Assembly: GCA_002500925.1 (NCBI GenBank)
Contig: DLTN01000087.1
Location: 36,166-53,055, forward strand
Length of the DNA stretch: 16,890 nt
From: Gemmatimonadales bacterium UBA7835
GTDB lineage: Bacteria; Gemmatimonadota; Gemmatimonadetes; Longimicrobiales; Gaopeijiaceae
Direction: 5' to 3'
Made by a program: the position numbers and the translations under genes. Shown one piece after another: positions 1-8,600 of this stretch; position 1 is the first letter of the stretch; each line of letters opens with the position of its first letter. The notes under the pieces were generated by a model that saw only the letters and a list, made by a program, of their open reading frames with translations, was not told the origin of the DNA and did not search any database.

Positions 1-519
1 ACAGCGCGTGCCCGGACAGAAGGTCGGAGTTACGCCACAGCTGGCGAGGTTGCCCCGGTCATCGCAGAGCGTTCGGTAGAGGGGAGGGTCGCGATTTTGT
101 TCGGTCGCGAAGACCGTGGACTTACTAATGAAGACCTTGATCGATGCCATGCTGTATCAATCATACCCACTGACCCAGGGTACTCGAGTCTCAATCTGGC
201 TCAAGCAGCTCTGGTGCTGGCGTACGAAGTGTTTCTCGCTATCGACGGGGCTGGCATGGAGATGCCGAAAGGGCGGCGTGCAACCAGGCCTCCCACTTCC
301 CAAGAGTTGGAAGAAACCTTCAGCGCCATCGAGGATGGCCTGTTTGCCATTGATTTCTATAAAGCGCGGAAGCCTGAAGCGGTCATGCGCACGTTACGAA
401 CTGTCATTTCTCGCGCAGAACCAGATCTGCGAGAAGCCAGACTCCTCGCTGCGCTGGGTTATGAAATCAAAAACTACATGGACAGGAAGGGTGTCCCTAG
501 CTCAGAAAAGCCAGACTAG
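1..519 (+). CDS. trmJ: tRNA 2'-O-methyltransferase, TrmJ-like SpoU family (5' truncated)
   Basis: The reading frame is open from the first base, so the N-terminus lies outside the window; 172 residues are visible. They contain two hallmark blocks of the SPOUT/SpoU fold: LFGREDRGLTNEDLDRC at about residues 33-49 and a PTDPGYSSLNLAQA block ending in the knot asparagine at about residues 56-70. These blocks form the trefoil knot that binds S-adenosylmethionine. After the knot, a helical tail (LEETFSAIEDGLFAIDF, then a VMRTLRTVISRAEP stretch) matches the C-terminal extension typical of TrmJ, which methylates the 2'-OH of nucleotide 32 in tRNA. A different SpoU methyltransferase (TrmH/RlmB type) usually lacks this tail. 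The start cannot be seen; TTG at 97 lies inside the conserved block and is not a credible start. The gene is convergent with the FKBP pair, with about 80 bp between stops. Family assignment is confident; the exact substrate is an inference. Confidence 0.88.
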   Translation, partial: TARARTEGRSYATAGEVAPVIAERSVEGRVAILFGREDRGLTNEDLDRCHAVSIIPTDPGYSSLNLAQAALVLAYEVFLAIDGAGMEMPKGRRATRPPTSQELEETFSAIEDGLFAIDFYKARKPEAVMRTLRTVISRAEPDLREARLLAALGYEIKNYMDRKGVPSSEKPD

Positions 520-600
520 AGCCGGGACCGAAACCGCCCATCCTCCGTTTTGATTTGGGGTGGTCATGATACTGATTGGCTCCAACAGAGAATATTAGGC

Positions 601-1107
601 CTAGCTAAAACCAACCTCTGTCACCTGGTGCAGGTGGATCTTGAAGATCACAATCGATCCAGCCGGAACTATGACAGCCCCCTGTTGATTAAGGTGAGGA
701 AGTCTACCGTACGCGCGATGAGGAGGGATAACAGCAAGTCGCTGCTCGCCGGGTAACATCCCTAGCAAGGCATCCTCAAGGCCACGGATCGTCGATGTGG
801 CTCCTAGAAACAGCTGTTCGTCGCGGGACGTCCACCTCGTTCCGTCCGCAAGCCAACCTTCGATCCCGATGACCACCACTCTTCCTATAGCGGCTTCTAG
901 TGCGTATGGGTCGCCCCCTGAGAGAGTCTGAATGTATACGCCGCTCTGCAACTTAGTCATCGCAGTCAGGTCAATGCGCAGGTTTGACGCGAACTGCGTC
1001 TCTTCAATAACCTGCATTACGACTTCGACTTCGTCGGGCTCAGTAATGCTTTCGCTGCAGCCAAAAAGGGCAACACCGAGCGAAAGCACGGTGGCTGCAA
1101 GTCTCAT
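601..1107 (-). CDS. Divergent FKBP-type peptidyl-prolyl isomerase lipoprotein
   Basis: 168 residues. The N-terminus is a lipoprotein signal (hydrophobic stretch, then LFGC with lipid-accepting Cys17), so the protein should sit on a membrane facing the periplasm. Residues about 75-162 align by eye with the FKBP fold: a GWLADGT strand, an IRGLEDALLGMLPGEQ block, an IPPHRAYG loop and a final VPAGSIVIFKI strand. The usual YTG is replaced by IEG, and the pocket tryptophan after the I-x-G motif is Leu (IRGLE), so isomerase activity may be reduced. A substrate-binding or chaperone role is possible. Residues 33-58 share the spacing VIEE-F-S-L-I-L-T-L-SGVY with the upstream neighbour, which marks the two as a tandem duplication. 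The ATG directly follows the neighbour's TAA with no gap, so translation is probably coupled. A weak GGGA lies 5 nt upstream of the ATG. Confidence 0.82.
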   Translation of the reverse strand: MRLAATVLSLGVALFGCSESITEPDEVEVVMQVIEETQFASNLRIDLTAMTKLQSGVYIQTLSGGDPYALEAAIGRVVVIGIEGWLADGTRWTSRDEQLFLGATSTIRGLEDALLGMLPGEQRLAVIPPHRAYGRLPHLNQQGAVIVPAGSIVIFKIHLHQVTEVGFS

Positions 1108-1590
1108 TTAGTTCCCGCAATCCGGGTTTGGCCCAATCTGGTCTAGCCTGCAAAGCTCGACGTTGAATACCAGTACGGATCCAGCTGGTATGTTGGGTTG
1201 GTCTGCGTCCCCATAACCAAGCCCTGGAGGAATGATTATCCATCTCTCGCCACCAGCACGCATGCCAAACACACCTATCATGAATCCAGCGATGGTACCC
1301 CCACTGCCTACGACGAAGGGAAAGGTCCCGCTACCGAACGACGAGCCATCCGCGAGATAGCCGGTGTACTCGACCACAGCGGTCTGGCCATCCGCCGTGA
1401 GATCCCCTGATCCAATTACATCGTCTTTCACGTAGACCCCACTGCCGAGCCGTGTGAAATCCGAGAGCACTATGCCCAAGCTAGAGTCGAACGTCAGCTC
1501 CTCAATAACCTGGAAAGGGTCATCACAGGCTGAAATTGCGAGTGCCGACAGCGCTACTACAGTGCTGCGAATCAGGCGATTCTTATTCAT
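1108..1590 (-). CDS. FKBP-type peptidyl-prolyl isomerase lipoprotein
   Basis: 160 residues. The signal peptide ends in a lipobox (AISAC, Cys22), predicting a lipid-anchored envelope protein. The FKBP domain spans about residues 60-147: VEYTGYLADGSSF, PFVVGSGGTIAGF, GMRAGGERWIIIPPGLGYG and IPAGSVLVFNVEL. These are the strands and the active-site loop of a peptidyl-prolyl cis-trans isomerase, which speeds proline isomerisation in folding proteins. The pocket tryptophan of the family is Phe here (IAGF), a conservative change, so activity is likely. It is the first gene of a two-gene unit, downstream of the act operon after a 151 bp gap. The ATG at 1590 has no Shine-Dalgarno: the preceding bases on this strand are pyrimidine-rich (CCACCCTCCC). 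It may act on exported cytochromes or other envelope proteins, but this is only suggested by position. Confidence 0.88.
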   Translation of the reverse strand: MNKNRLIRSTVVALSALAISACDDPFQVIEELTFDSSLGIVLSDFTRLGSGVYVKDDVIGSGDLTADGQTAVVEYTGYLADGSSFGSGTFPFVVGSGGTIAGFMIGVFGMRAGGERWIIIPPGLGYGDADQPNIPAGSVLVFNVELCRLDQIGPNPDCGN

Positions 1591-1741
1591 AGACAGTTAG
1601 GGAGGGTGGATCAGATGTCGCAGTGAAAATCAGAACTCTTCAGAGCGGAGTTCAGCGAAGCCCTGTGTTCATACAGTAAAACGACATGACTGTTCATGTA
1701 GCAACACCTCTAAACAGTTCTCCAAGATGTCGTGTCGCCCC
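1591..1741 (-). promoter_or_regulatory. Intergenic region between actF and the FKBP pair, candidate promoter
   Basis: This gap could carry its own promoter for the FKBP genes. On the minus strand a TGAACA-like -35 and a TATGAA-like -10, 17 nt apart, each match four of six consensus bases; they lie around 1670-1697 and overlap the hairpin described separately. A second inverted repeat, GAACTC (1633-1638) with GAGTTC (1648-1653) and a 9 nt loop, would sit in the leader of the FKBP message. All of this is read by eye and is weak evidence. Confidence 0.25.
1684..1699 (-). terminator. Possible weak terminator after actF
   Basis: On the minus strand ACATGA, the loop ACAG, then TCATGT form a perfect 6 bp stem, followed after one base by GTTTT. 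It lies about 43 nt past the actF stop. The stem is AT-rich and the T run is short, so termination is probably partial, allowing some read-through into the FKBP genes. A longer outer pairing also exists: acgacat at 1681-1687 with atgtcgt at 1727-1733. The element could instead be an operator. Confidence 0.35.
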
Positions 1742-3061
1742 TCAGCCTCCCACCACACCAGCAGAGTCATGCATATCCACCGGAAGCTCCGCCTCTAGCG
1801 ACTCCGGGTCCTGCATTGGCTGCCAGACCTGAATGACGGGAAAAGTAGATAGAAACCAGCGGACAGAGCCCAGATACAAACCCAAAAACATCAGGCCTAC
1901 AAGCGGCTGCCATACGGTAATGATTGGATCACCAGCATGGTGTAACGAAGGTGCGACCATGCCATACCGTTCGAGCCACAACCCTAGCATGATGATCGAG
2001 GCAAAGAAGCCGTAAATTCGCGGGACCATCTTCGGCTTACGCCCAATCAGACCGACGAACGGAATGAGGAAGCACAAGCACACGACCAAAGTCGAGTACC
2101 CACCCCAGACCTCTCCCGATCGCCGTACGATCCACGCCTGCTCCCACGGAAGCTTACCGTACCAGATCACGATGTACTGAGAAAAGAACAGGTAGCCCCA
2201 GAACACAGTGAAGGCGAAGGTCAGCTTGCCGAGATCGTGACGCTGCTGCAAGCCAATGTGATTCGCGAAATCCTTGTGCTTTCCTCGCAGGTAGATGCTC
2301 CAGAGACCGGTCACAGTGACACCACCCCAAAAGGCGCCCATGAAATACCATGGCCCAAACATCGTGCTGAACCAGTGTGGTTCGAGCGACATGGCCCAAT
2401 CATAAGAGAAGATCGTCATAACGAAGGCATAGAGCATGACGATCGCTGGACCCAGTGTAGTCATTCTTTGATAGCTCGATACCTCTTCCTGCTCCTGCCC
2501 CATCCAACCCTGCGTTAGCCTACCTCTCCACGCCGATCGATTTTCGTCGTCAGCCTCCGCACCCTTTGTGAAACCCATGTCAGGCCTTAGCGCGAGATAG
2601 ACGAAGTATGTGCCCATGCCGAAAAGCAACAACGCTCCCACGACATTCCTAGTGATAAGAAATGGCATGTTCAGATAGGCCTGCTTCTTCTGGACGATGT
2701 AGTCCGTCGCCATCATATCAATCCACGGGAAATAATCTGCCCCGAGAGTGAGCATGGGCAAAAGCGTTACAAATGCGATCGGGAGAAACGCCGCTCCGGA
2801 CTGGCTAACACGTCGAACCGACCAATTCCACTTCGCTTTTACTATCCAAGTGGCAATGGCAAACATCACCGAACCCATCGCGATGCTGGAGAAGAACATC
2901 CAATTGGTGACGTAGCTTATCCAAGCTGAGTGTGCGTCCTGATTCAGCCCCAACACAAAGGCGAGAAAGCCCACGACGACCATCGCGCCAGCTACCACGT
3001 TCATTCTCTTGTCCCGCGGCAGATAACGTACGGGCACATCGGAGGGAATATGGTGATGCAT
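1742..3061 (-). CDS. actF: Alternative complex III subunit ActF (NrfD-like quinol oxidoreductase membrane subunit)
   Basis: 439 residues, strongly hydrophobic with about ten membrane helices, in the NrfD/PsrC-like family. ActF is one of two such integral subunits of alternative complex III, which oxidises menaquinol and reduces cytochrome c or an oxidase. Helix-rich blocks begin near residue 20 (VVAGAMVVVGFLAFVLGLN) and run to about residue 415. Polar loops sit at about 165-195 (GAEADDENRSAWRG) and at the C-terminus (DPESLEAELPVDMHDS). ActF is known to lack the clear quinol site found in ActC; a role in proton movement is proposed for the family. The ATG shares its A with the actE stop (TAATG), and GGAGG lies 9 nt upstream of the ATG, which fixes the start. 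The protein opens with three consecutive histidines. It is the last gene of the operon; no oxidase gene follows. Confidence 0.93.
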   Translation of the reverse strand: MHHHIPSDVPVRYLPRDKRMNVVAGAMVVVGFLAFVLGLNQDAHSAWISYVTNWMFFSSIAMGSVMFAIATWIVKAKWNWSVRRVSQSGAAFLPIAFVTLLPMLTLGADYFPWIDMMATDYIVQKKQAYLNMPFLITRNVVGALLLFGMGTYFVYLALRPDMGFTKGAEADDENRSAWRGRLTQGWMGQEQEEVSSYQRMTTLGPAIVMLYAFVMTIFSYDWAMSLEPHWFSTMFGPWYFMGAFWGGVTVTGLWSIYLRGKHKDFANHIGLQQRHDLGKLTFAFTVFWGYLFFSQYIVIWYGKLPWEQAWIVRRSGEVWGGYSTLVVCLCFLIPFVGLIGRKPKMVPRIYGFFASIIMLGLWLERYGMVAPSLHHAGDPIITVWQPLVGLMFLGLYLGSVRWFLSTFPVIQVWQPMQDPESLEAELPVDMHDSAGVVGG

Positions 3062-3765
3062 TATTCCGCCCCTCCATCCGTATCCTCTGGAGCAGGAGAA
3101 TCGGCCTCAATGATGCGTGTTCCAGCCTGGACCTGAAGTTGACGGACGTAATTCACGATATGCCAGCGATCAAAATGGGTAATGCGGCCTCCGTACTCGG
3201 GCATGAGCCCCCGGCCGACCCGGATCATCGCGTATATGTATTGGTCGGAATAGGAAGACACCTGTTCGCCAGAAAGATTGTAAGCAGGCAATAACGGATG
3301 CTTATCGGCAATGTAGGCATTGGCGCCGACTCCGTCCGGACCATGACAAACGACACAGAACCTTAGGTAAAGCTCCTCACCCCTTTCTAACGAACCTTCA
3401 CTACTGGGGTCCGTAGGATTCACAAGACCCTGGATGGCAGCTCCACCCACGCCCGGAATACCAAGATCGAACTGTGTGAAGTACGGGATCGCCACACCCT
3501 CAGGTTGACCAAGATTCACAACTCCATCCGCAGTCGGAAAGTTGCCCGCTGCGAACGCCACTGAGCCTTCGGCTGGCGGCATAGGATGCTCATAAGGATC
3601 AAACGAACGTGAATCACGCATTGAACGACCAAAAATAGCTACCATGCCATCGTCGAGTGGCTTGCAGCCGACCAGGGTCGTTATCGCCAAGACGGCGATC
3701 AGTGGTCTAGCGAAACGTTCAAGGCCAAACTGACGCTTCCCGTCGAGTCCTAAACGATCACGCAT
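3061..3765 (-). CDS. actE: Alternative complex III subunit ActE, monoheme cytochrome c lipoprotein
   Basis: 234 residues from the ATG at 3765. A GTG nine bases upstream also opens the frame, but GGGAGG touches that GTG directly and is 9 nt from the ATG, so the ATG is preferred. The N-terminus has a hydrophobic segment ending in LVGC (Cys34), a lipobox, so the mature protein should be a lipid-anchored periplasmic subunit. A class I cytochrome c domain follows, with one haem c site CVVCH at residues 137-141 and a likely axial methionine in GLMPEYGG (Met188). The preceding part (DPYEHPMPPAEGSVAF) is the conserved ActE N-terminal stretch. The function is electron transfer inside the complex, between the ActA/ActB side and the acceptor. 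It overlaps the actD stop by 8 bp and shares one base with the actF start. Confidence 0.92.
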   Translation of the reverse strand: MRDRLGLDGKRQFGLERFARPLIAVLAITTLVGCKPLDDGMVAIFGRSMRDSRSFDPYEHPMPPAEGSVAFAAGNFPTADGVVNLGQPEGVAIPYFTQFDLGIPGVGGAAIQGLVNPTDPSSEGSLERGEELYLRFCVVCHGPDGVGANAYIADKHPLLPAYNLSGEQVSSYSDQYIYAMIRVGRGLMPEYGGRITHFDRWHIVNYVRQLQVQAGTRIIEADSPAPEDTDGGAE

Positions 3766-4273
3766 CAGCCTCACCCTCCCTGAGCTCTATAGGCTCCTCT
3801 GCATTCATGATCGCCCTCGCCTCCTCAAGACGACTCGCATCCGCCTCCACATAGACGCCATAGCGGCCAGCAGTGAACTCGGGATCATATACAACAGCCG
3901 GCTTCACATTGGGCAATTTGCTGAGAATAAAGAGGCCGATAACAGTCGCCAGTGCACCAAAAAGAACGGACATCTCAAACACAATCGGGATGAACGCCGG
4001 AATTGATATAATCGGCTTGCCTCCAACTACAAGCGGCCATTCAACAGACGTCCAGCTGGTAAAAGCGAACGCCGTGGCCGTGCCCGTCAAAGCGCCGACG
4101 AGCGTCCACACCCGGACTGGGCTTTGGCCGTAACCCAGAGCATGTTCAATGTGATGTTCCGGGTATGGAGCGTAAGCCTTAATCTCGTCGAAACCGGCCT
4201 TCTTGAGATTTTCGATCGCATCGACGGTCGAATCAAGGTACTCGTAGGACGCGAGGATTCCCTGAGCACTCAT
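3758..4273 (-). CDS. actD: Alternative complex III subunit ActD (DUF3341)
   Basis: 171 residues. A cytoplasmic N-terminal domain (residues 1-52, ILASYEYLDSTVDAIENLKKAGF) is followed by two membrane helices at about 55-74 and 92-118. A C-terminal soluble part (TAGRYGVYVEADASRLEEA) follows. This is the arrangement of DUF3341, the ActD subunit of alternative complex III; it carries no cofactor and is thought to be structural or to contact the proton path. The ATG overlaps the actC TGA as ATGA (4270-4273), and a clear GGAGG sits 7 nt upstream of the ATG, so start and translational coupling are well supported. Length is normal for the family. Confidence 0.92.
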   Translation of the reverse strand: MSAQGILASYEYLDSTVDAIENLKKAGFDEIKAYAPYPEHHIEHALGYGQSPVRVWTLVGALTGTATAFAFTSWTSVEWPLVVGGKPIISIPAFIPIVFEMSVLFGALATVIGLFILSKLPNVKPAVVYDPEFTAGRYGVYVEADASRLEEARAIMNAEEPIELREGEADA

Positions 4274-5652
4274 TGATGGGCCTCCGCGACCTCAGGTGAT
4301 CTCTTTTTGCGCATCGGCGGAGGCAATACCTCCTTGAGCTCCTGAATAGCGATCGGAGGCAAGAGCCTAGTGAAGAGCAGGAACCAGAACCCGAACCAGA
4401 AGAATGAACCGACCATGATCGACATCTCTATGACCGACGGCCTGTAAATCCCCCACGCAAAAGGCTCGTACTCATTATGCAACGAGGTTACGACGATCAC
4501 ATAGCGCTCGAACCACATACCAATGTTGATGAAGATCGAGATCACGAACAGCGCCGGGATCGAATGACGAATCCTTTTAAACCAAAGCATAATCGGGACG
4601 AAGCCATTGCATACCAGCATGGTCCAGGTCGCCCACCAGTATGTACCAAACAGGCGGTTCCAGAAGGCATGACGCTCAGGATCTTCTCCGGAATACCAAG
4701 CCAGGAAAAACTCCGACAGATACGCGTAAAGAACGATTAGCGAAGTGAAAAGGCAGAGCTTCGCCATCGCGTCGAAATGCTTAGTCGTCAGATAAGCTTC
4801 AAGACCGAATATCTTGCGTAACGGGACCACCAACGTGATCACCATCGCTACACCTGAGAAGATCGCACCGGCCACGAAATAGGGCGCGAAGATTGTCGCA
4901 TGCCAGCCTGGGACAATGGACATCGCAAAGTCCCAAGAAACGACAGAGTGCACCGAGAGCACTAGTGGTGTAGCCAAAGCGGCGAGAAAGATGTAGGCCT
5001 TCCCAAAATGGTGCCACTGACGATCCGTTCCCTGCCAACCTAGGGAAATCACGCTGTAAAGCTTCCGGCGCAGACCAGTTGCGCGATCCCGTGCTGCCGC
5101 AACGTCGGGGATCGTTCCTAAGTAAAAGAACACCGCTGAGACCGTAAAGTAGGTTGTGACTGCAAATACGTCCCACACAAGCGGCGACTTGAAGTTCGGC
5201 CAAAGAAACCGCGAATTTGGATAGGGGATCAACCAGTACGCATGCCATACTCGACCCACGTGAATGAGAGGGAAGAGTCCCGCCGTCATGACCGCAAACA
5301 CCGTCATTGCTTCTGCGGCGCGATATATCGACTGCCTCCAAGGCGCCCGAAACAGGAAAAGGATCGCTGAAATCAGCGTCCCCGAGTGGGCAATCCCGAC
5401 CCAGAACACAAAGGTCGTGATATAGACACCCCAGCCCACAGGAGACATCAGCCCACTTACACCAATACCCTTGTATATCTGCCAAAACCAAGCGCTTAGA
5501 AAAAGGCCCACGCCGGCGATGCACATGCCGAAGAGCATCCACCATCCTTTACCAGGGACAGTGAGCATCTTGAGCACATCACGGTTTACGTCATCAAGCC
5601 GATGGACATCCGGATGAGTTAACGCTCCCCGCTCAGTCGTTCCAATAGCCAT
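4270..5652 (-). CDS. actC: Alternative complex III subunit ActC (NrfD/PsrC-like menaquinol-binding membrane subunit)
   Basis: 460 residues with about ten membrane helices. It belongs to the NrfD/PsrC family, where this subunit carries the quinol oxidation site and passes electrons to the iron-sulfur clusters of ActB. Blocks typical of ActC are visible: GIAHSGTLISAILFLFR at about residues 86-102, PLIHVGRVWHAYW at 128-140 with conserved His, and WPNFKSPLVWDVFA at 151-164 with Asp161. The cytoplasmic N-terminus (residues 1-30) and the lysine-rich tail (MRKKRSPEVAEAH) flank the helices. The start lies two bases after the actB TGA; a GGGGGG run about 9 nt upstream may serve as ribosome binding site. 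The ATGA overlap with actD follows. Confidence 0.94.
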   Translation of the reverse strand: MAIGTTERGALTHPDVHRLDDVNRDVLKMLTVPGKGWWMLFGMCIAGVGLFLSAWFWQIYKGIGVSGLMSPVGWGVYITTFVFWVGIAHSGTLISAILFLFRAPWRQSIYRAAEAMTVFAVMTAGLFPLIHVGRVWHAYWLIPYPNSRFLWPNFKSPLVWDVFAVTTYFTVSAVFFYLGTIPDVAAARDRATGLRRKLYSVISLGWQGTDRQWHHFGKAYIFLAALATPLVLSVHSVVSWDFAMSIVPGWHATIFAPYFVAGAIFSGVAMVITLVVPLRKIFGLEAYLTTKHFDAMAKLCLFTSLIVLYAYLSEFFLAWYSGEDPERHAFWNRLFGTYWWATWTMLVCNGFVPIMLWFKRIRHSIPALFVISIFINIGMWFERYVIVVTSLHNEYEPFAWGIYRPSVIEMSIMVGSFFWFGFWFLLFTRLLPPIAIQELKEVLPPPMRKKRSPEVAEAHQ

Positions 5653-5654
5653 AA

Positions 5655-8600
5655 TCAGTGACCCCCCGAGACTTCATGGAAGGTGACCTTCTTCAAGTAA
5701 TTCACCGCGGGCTGTGTGTTGATGAGCTCGTCGAGCACCTTGTATGTCCGCTCGCTCTCTAGGATCTGTGAGACCTTCGAATCCGGATCGCGCAGATTAC
5801 CAAAAACTATCGCCTCAGCCGCGCAGCTTTGCTGGCAAGCAGGAACGATTTCACCGTCGCGGACATCCCGACCTTCTTCTAGGGCCGCACGATTCTCTGC
5901 GTCCTTGATACGCTGCATGCAGAAGGAACACTTCTCCATGATCCCATTGGTTCGAACGGTTACATCCGGATTCCACTGCCAATTCATCGGCTCTGGGACG
6001 TTCTCGTCGGTATAGCGGTACCAGTTGTACACCCGGACCTTGTACGGGCAGTTGTTGGCACAGTAACGGGTACCGACGCAACGATTATATATCTGCGCGT
6101 TCACGCCCTCTGGTGTGTGATACGTTGCGTAAACAGGACATACCGGTTCACACGGTGCATTACCGCAATGCTGGCAAAGCATCGGCAGGAATCGCACATC
6201 CAAATGACTGGCATGTGAAGCGTCGACGTGCTCGTAGTAGCGCTCGATGCGCATCCACGTCATGTCTCTACCCATGACGACCTGATCCTCGCCGACCCAC
6301 GGAACGTTGTTTTCCGAGTGACAGGCCACCACACAGGCACTGCAACCAGTGCACTTGTCGAGATCGATCGCCATTCCCCAGCGGGGACCCTCGTGAGCGT
6401 TCGCATAGAGACCGTGATCTGCACCGGGGAGCGGGTAGGCCGTAGACGCGCCATCCTGCGCCGGAACCGGCTGAACGCCGCCATAGCCCTGCAACTCCAT
6501 CAACTCTCCGTGATGCGCCCCATCGTCGGCATGACCGTCTTCGGAGTGCCCCAGGTCGAGGAAAGCCACAGCTGGTGCGATCGGGCGATCTCTCTGGTCG
6601 CTCGACCCTTCGATTGTCGCCATGCGACGACGCTCGCCAGTCGGTGTCACTGAGACCATGGTTCCCACGGTGACGAACCCACCGGACAACGGCTCGGCAA
6701 CCGACGGAAGCAAGTCCATCGCATTGACTCCCGCACCAGTCGCCCATCGACCCATCTCAGTGTGGCCGCTCCCCATTGCCAAGGCGACCGCGTCTTCACG
6801 AATGCCAGGATAGACCCATACGGGGACGTCCACCGCGCCGTGGTCAGAGACCACTGTGACGATATCGCCTTCTCGGACTCCTCTTGCTTCAGCCGTAGCT
6901 GGATTCATCTCGAGCCAAGAGTGCCAAGTAATCTTGGAGACCGGATCAGGCAATTCGAGCATCCAGGGCGAGTTTGAGTACTCTCCACCACGGAATCGCG
7001 GTGAAGGGTGAACGATTAAAGTCAAATCGCCAGGGCCATCGAACGAAGGTCCGTCAAAAGTCAGTGCTCGATCCGGAACGCGAAGTTCTGGCACCTGAGT
7101 ATCGCCTCCTCCCCCCATCATACCCATGCCGAACATGCCCGTACGAAGGTGCTCTCTCCATACCTGTTCGAACCCGGTCGGATCATCGGCGTGCATCGCC
7201 TGATGCGGAGCCCGCAGATATTCGTAGAACGTTGAAGCCCCTATACCAGTGCCTAGGTGGGACGCAACTGCAAGCAGCACGTCTCCCGCCTGCTTTGAAT
7301 CGAAATGCGGAACCGGCTGCATCACGGGCTGCTGCACCGTATGCACCCCCTTACGAGGCATGGCGTCACCCCACGACTCAAGGAAGTGACGGTCTGGCAT
7401 AATCAAGTCTGCCATTGCGGCCGTCTCATCCATAGCCGAGGCAAACGAAACCTTGAAGGGTATCTGATCAAATGCCTCACTGAAGCCGGAACCCTCTGGT
7501 AGCGAGTAGGCCGGGTTGGCTCCGTGCACGAACGCTACACCAAACTGACCGCTAGCCATCTCGCTGATCGCCTTCAACATGTCTGAGAAAGGCGACGAGG
7601 CTGCGACTGACCCGCCACCAACGTGAACAGTCGTACCGACTGCGCCCGCTACGTGATTCAAAACAAGAGCCGCGAGATTTGCCGCGGTAGAGTTGCGGTG
7701 ATGACCGCCAACACCGGGACCCATCGCAAGCGGGCGTTCAGCAGCACTAAAGCGGTCTGCGAGGTCACGAAGCGAGTCTTCGTCTATCCCCGAGGCAGCC
7801 GCGGCATCTCCGATACTGTAAGCCTGTAAAAGGTTAGCGTAGGGGCCGGAGTGGTCACTACCCGCGATATGAGCGGCCATAGCCAAAGCCACAACCGCTT
7901 CGGATCCGGATTTAATGGGCAGCCATTCATCTGCATTGAGACCAGTTGTAGAGAGCCGTGGACCTAGATATGCGAAAGTGCCCTTCGAGTGTTCCCCCTC
8001 ATCTACCGAATGCATCCGGGACAGCCCTCGGTCATCCGCTACCGATCCGTCGTCTACAAAGTCGTTGCTAAAAGAAAGCAGGAAGTCTGATGCCTCAATG
8101 TCATAACGCGGTAGTTCATTTACTCCGTACGCGAGCCGGGTAGCCTCGCGGAGCGGTGCATCCGAGACAGCATGGTACTCAACCCGCGACCCGTTCACTC
8201 CTTCCAAAAACTCATCTACCAGACGACTCATCGCCGGACCCATGTGTCCACCAATGAACATCACATCGCGACCAGCAGCAGTATTTTGGCCGATCTTGGC
8301 GGCAAGCAGGCGTTCAGCTTCATCCCACGACCCCTGCCGGAACCGGTCGCCTTCGCGGATCATTGGGCCGGCGAAGCGATCAGGATTATACAGGTGCTGC
8401 AAGGAAGCATGGCCCTGGAGGCAAACACCACCCTGCGAAATCGGATGATCCGGGTTGCCTTCAATCTTGACCGCACGACCCTCACGTGTCCTAACCCACA
8501 AGCCGCAACCGTGAGCACAACCACAGGTGGTAGCATACCACGTGGCAACACCCGGTGTGATCTCTTCCGGCTGAACCACATAAGGGAGAAGCTTTTCCAC

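Noticed and set aside
4799..5545. 248-codon open frame on the minus strand
   Set aside because: It is an alternative frame inside actC; its Arg/Cys-rich translation matches no family, while the actC frame is full length.
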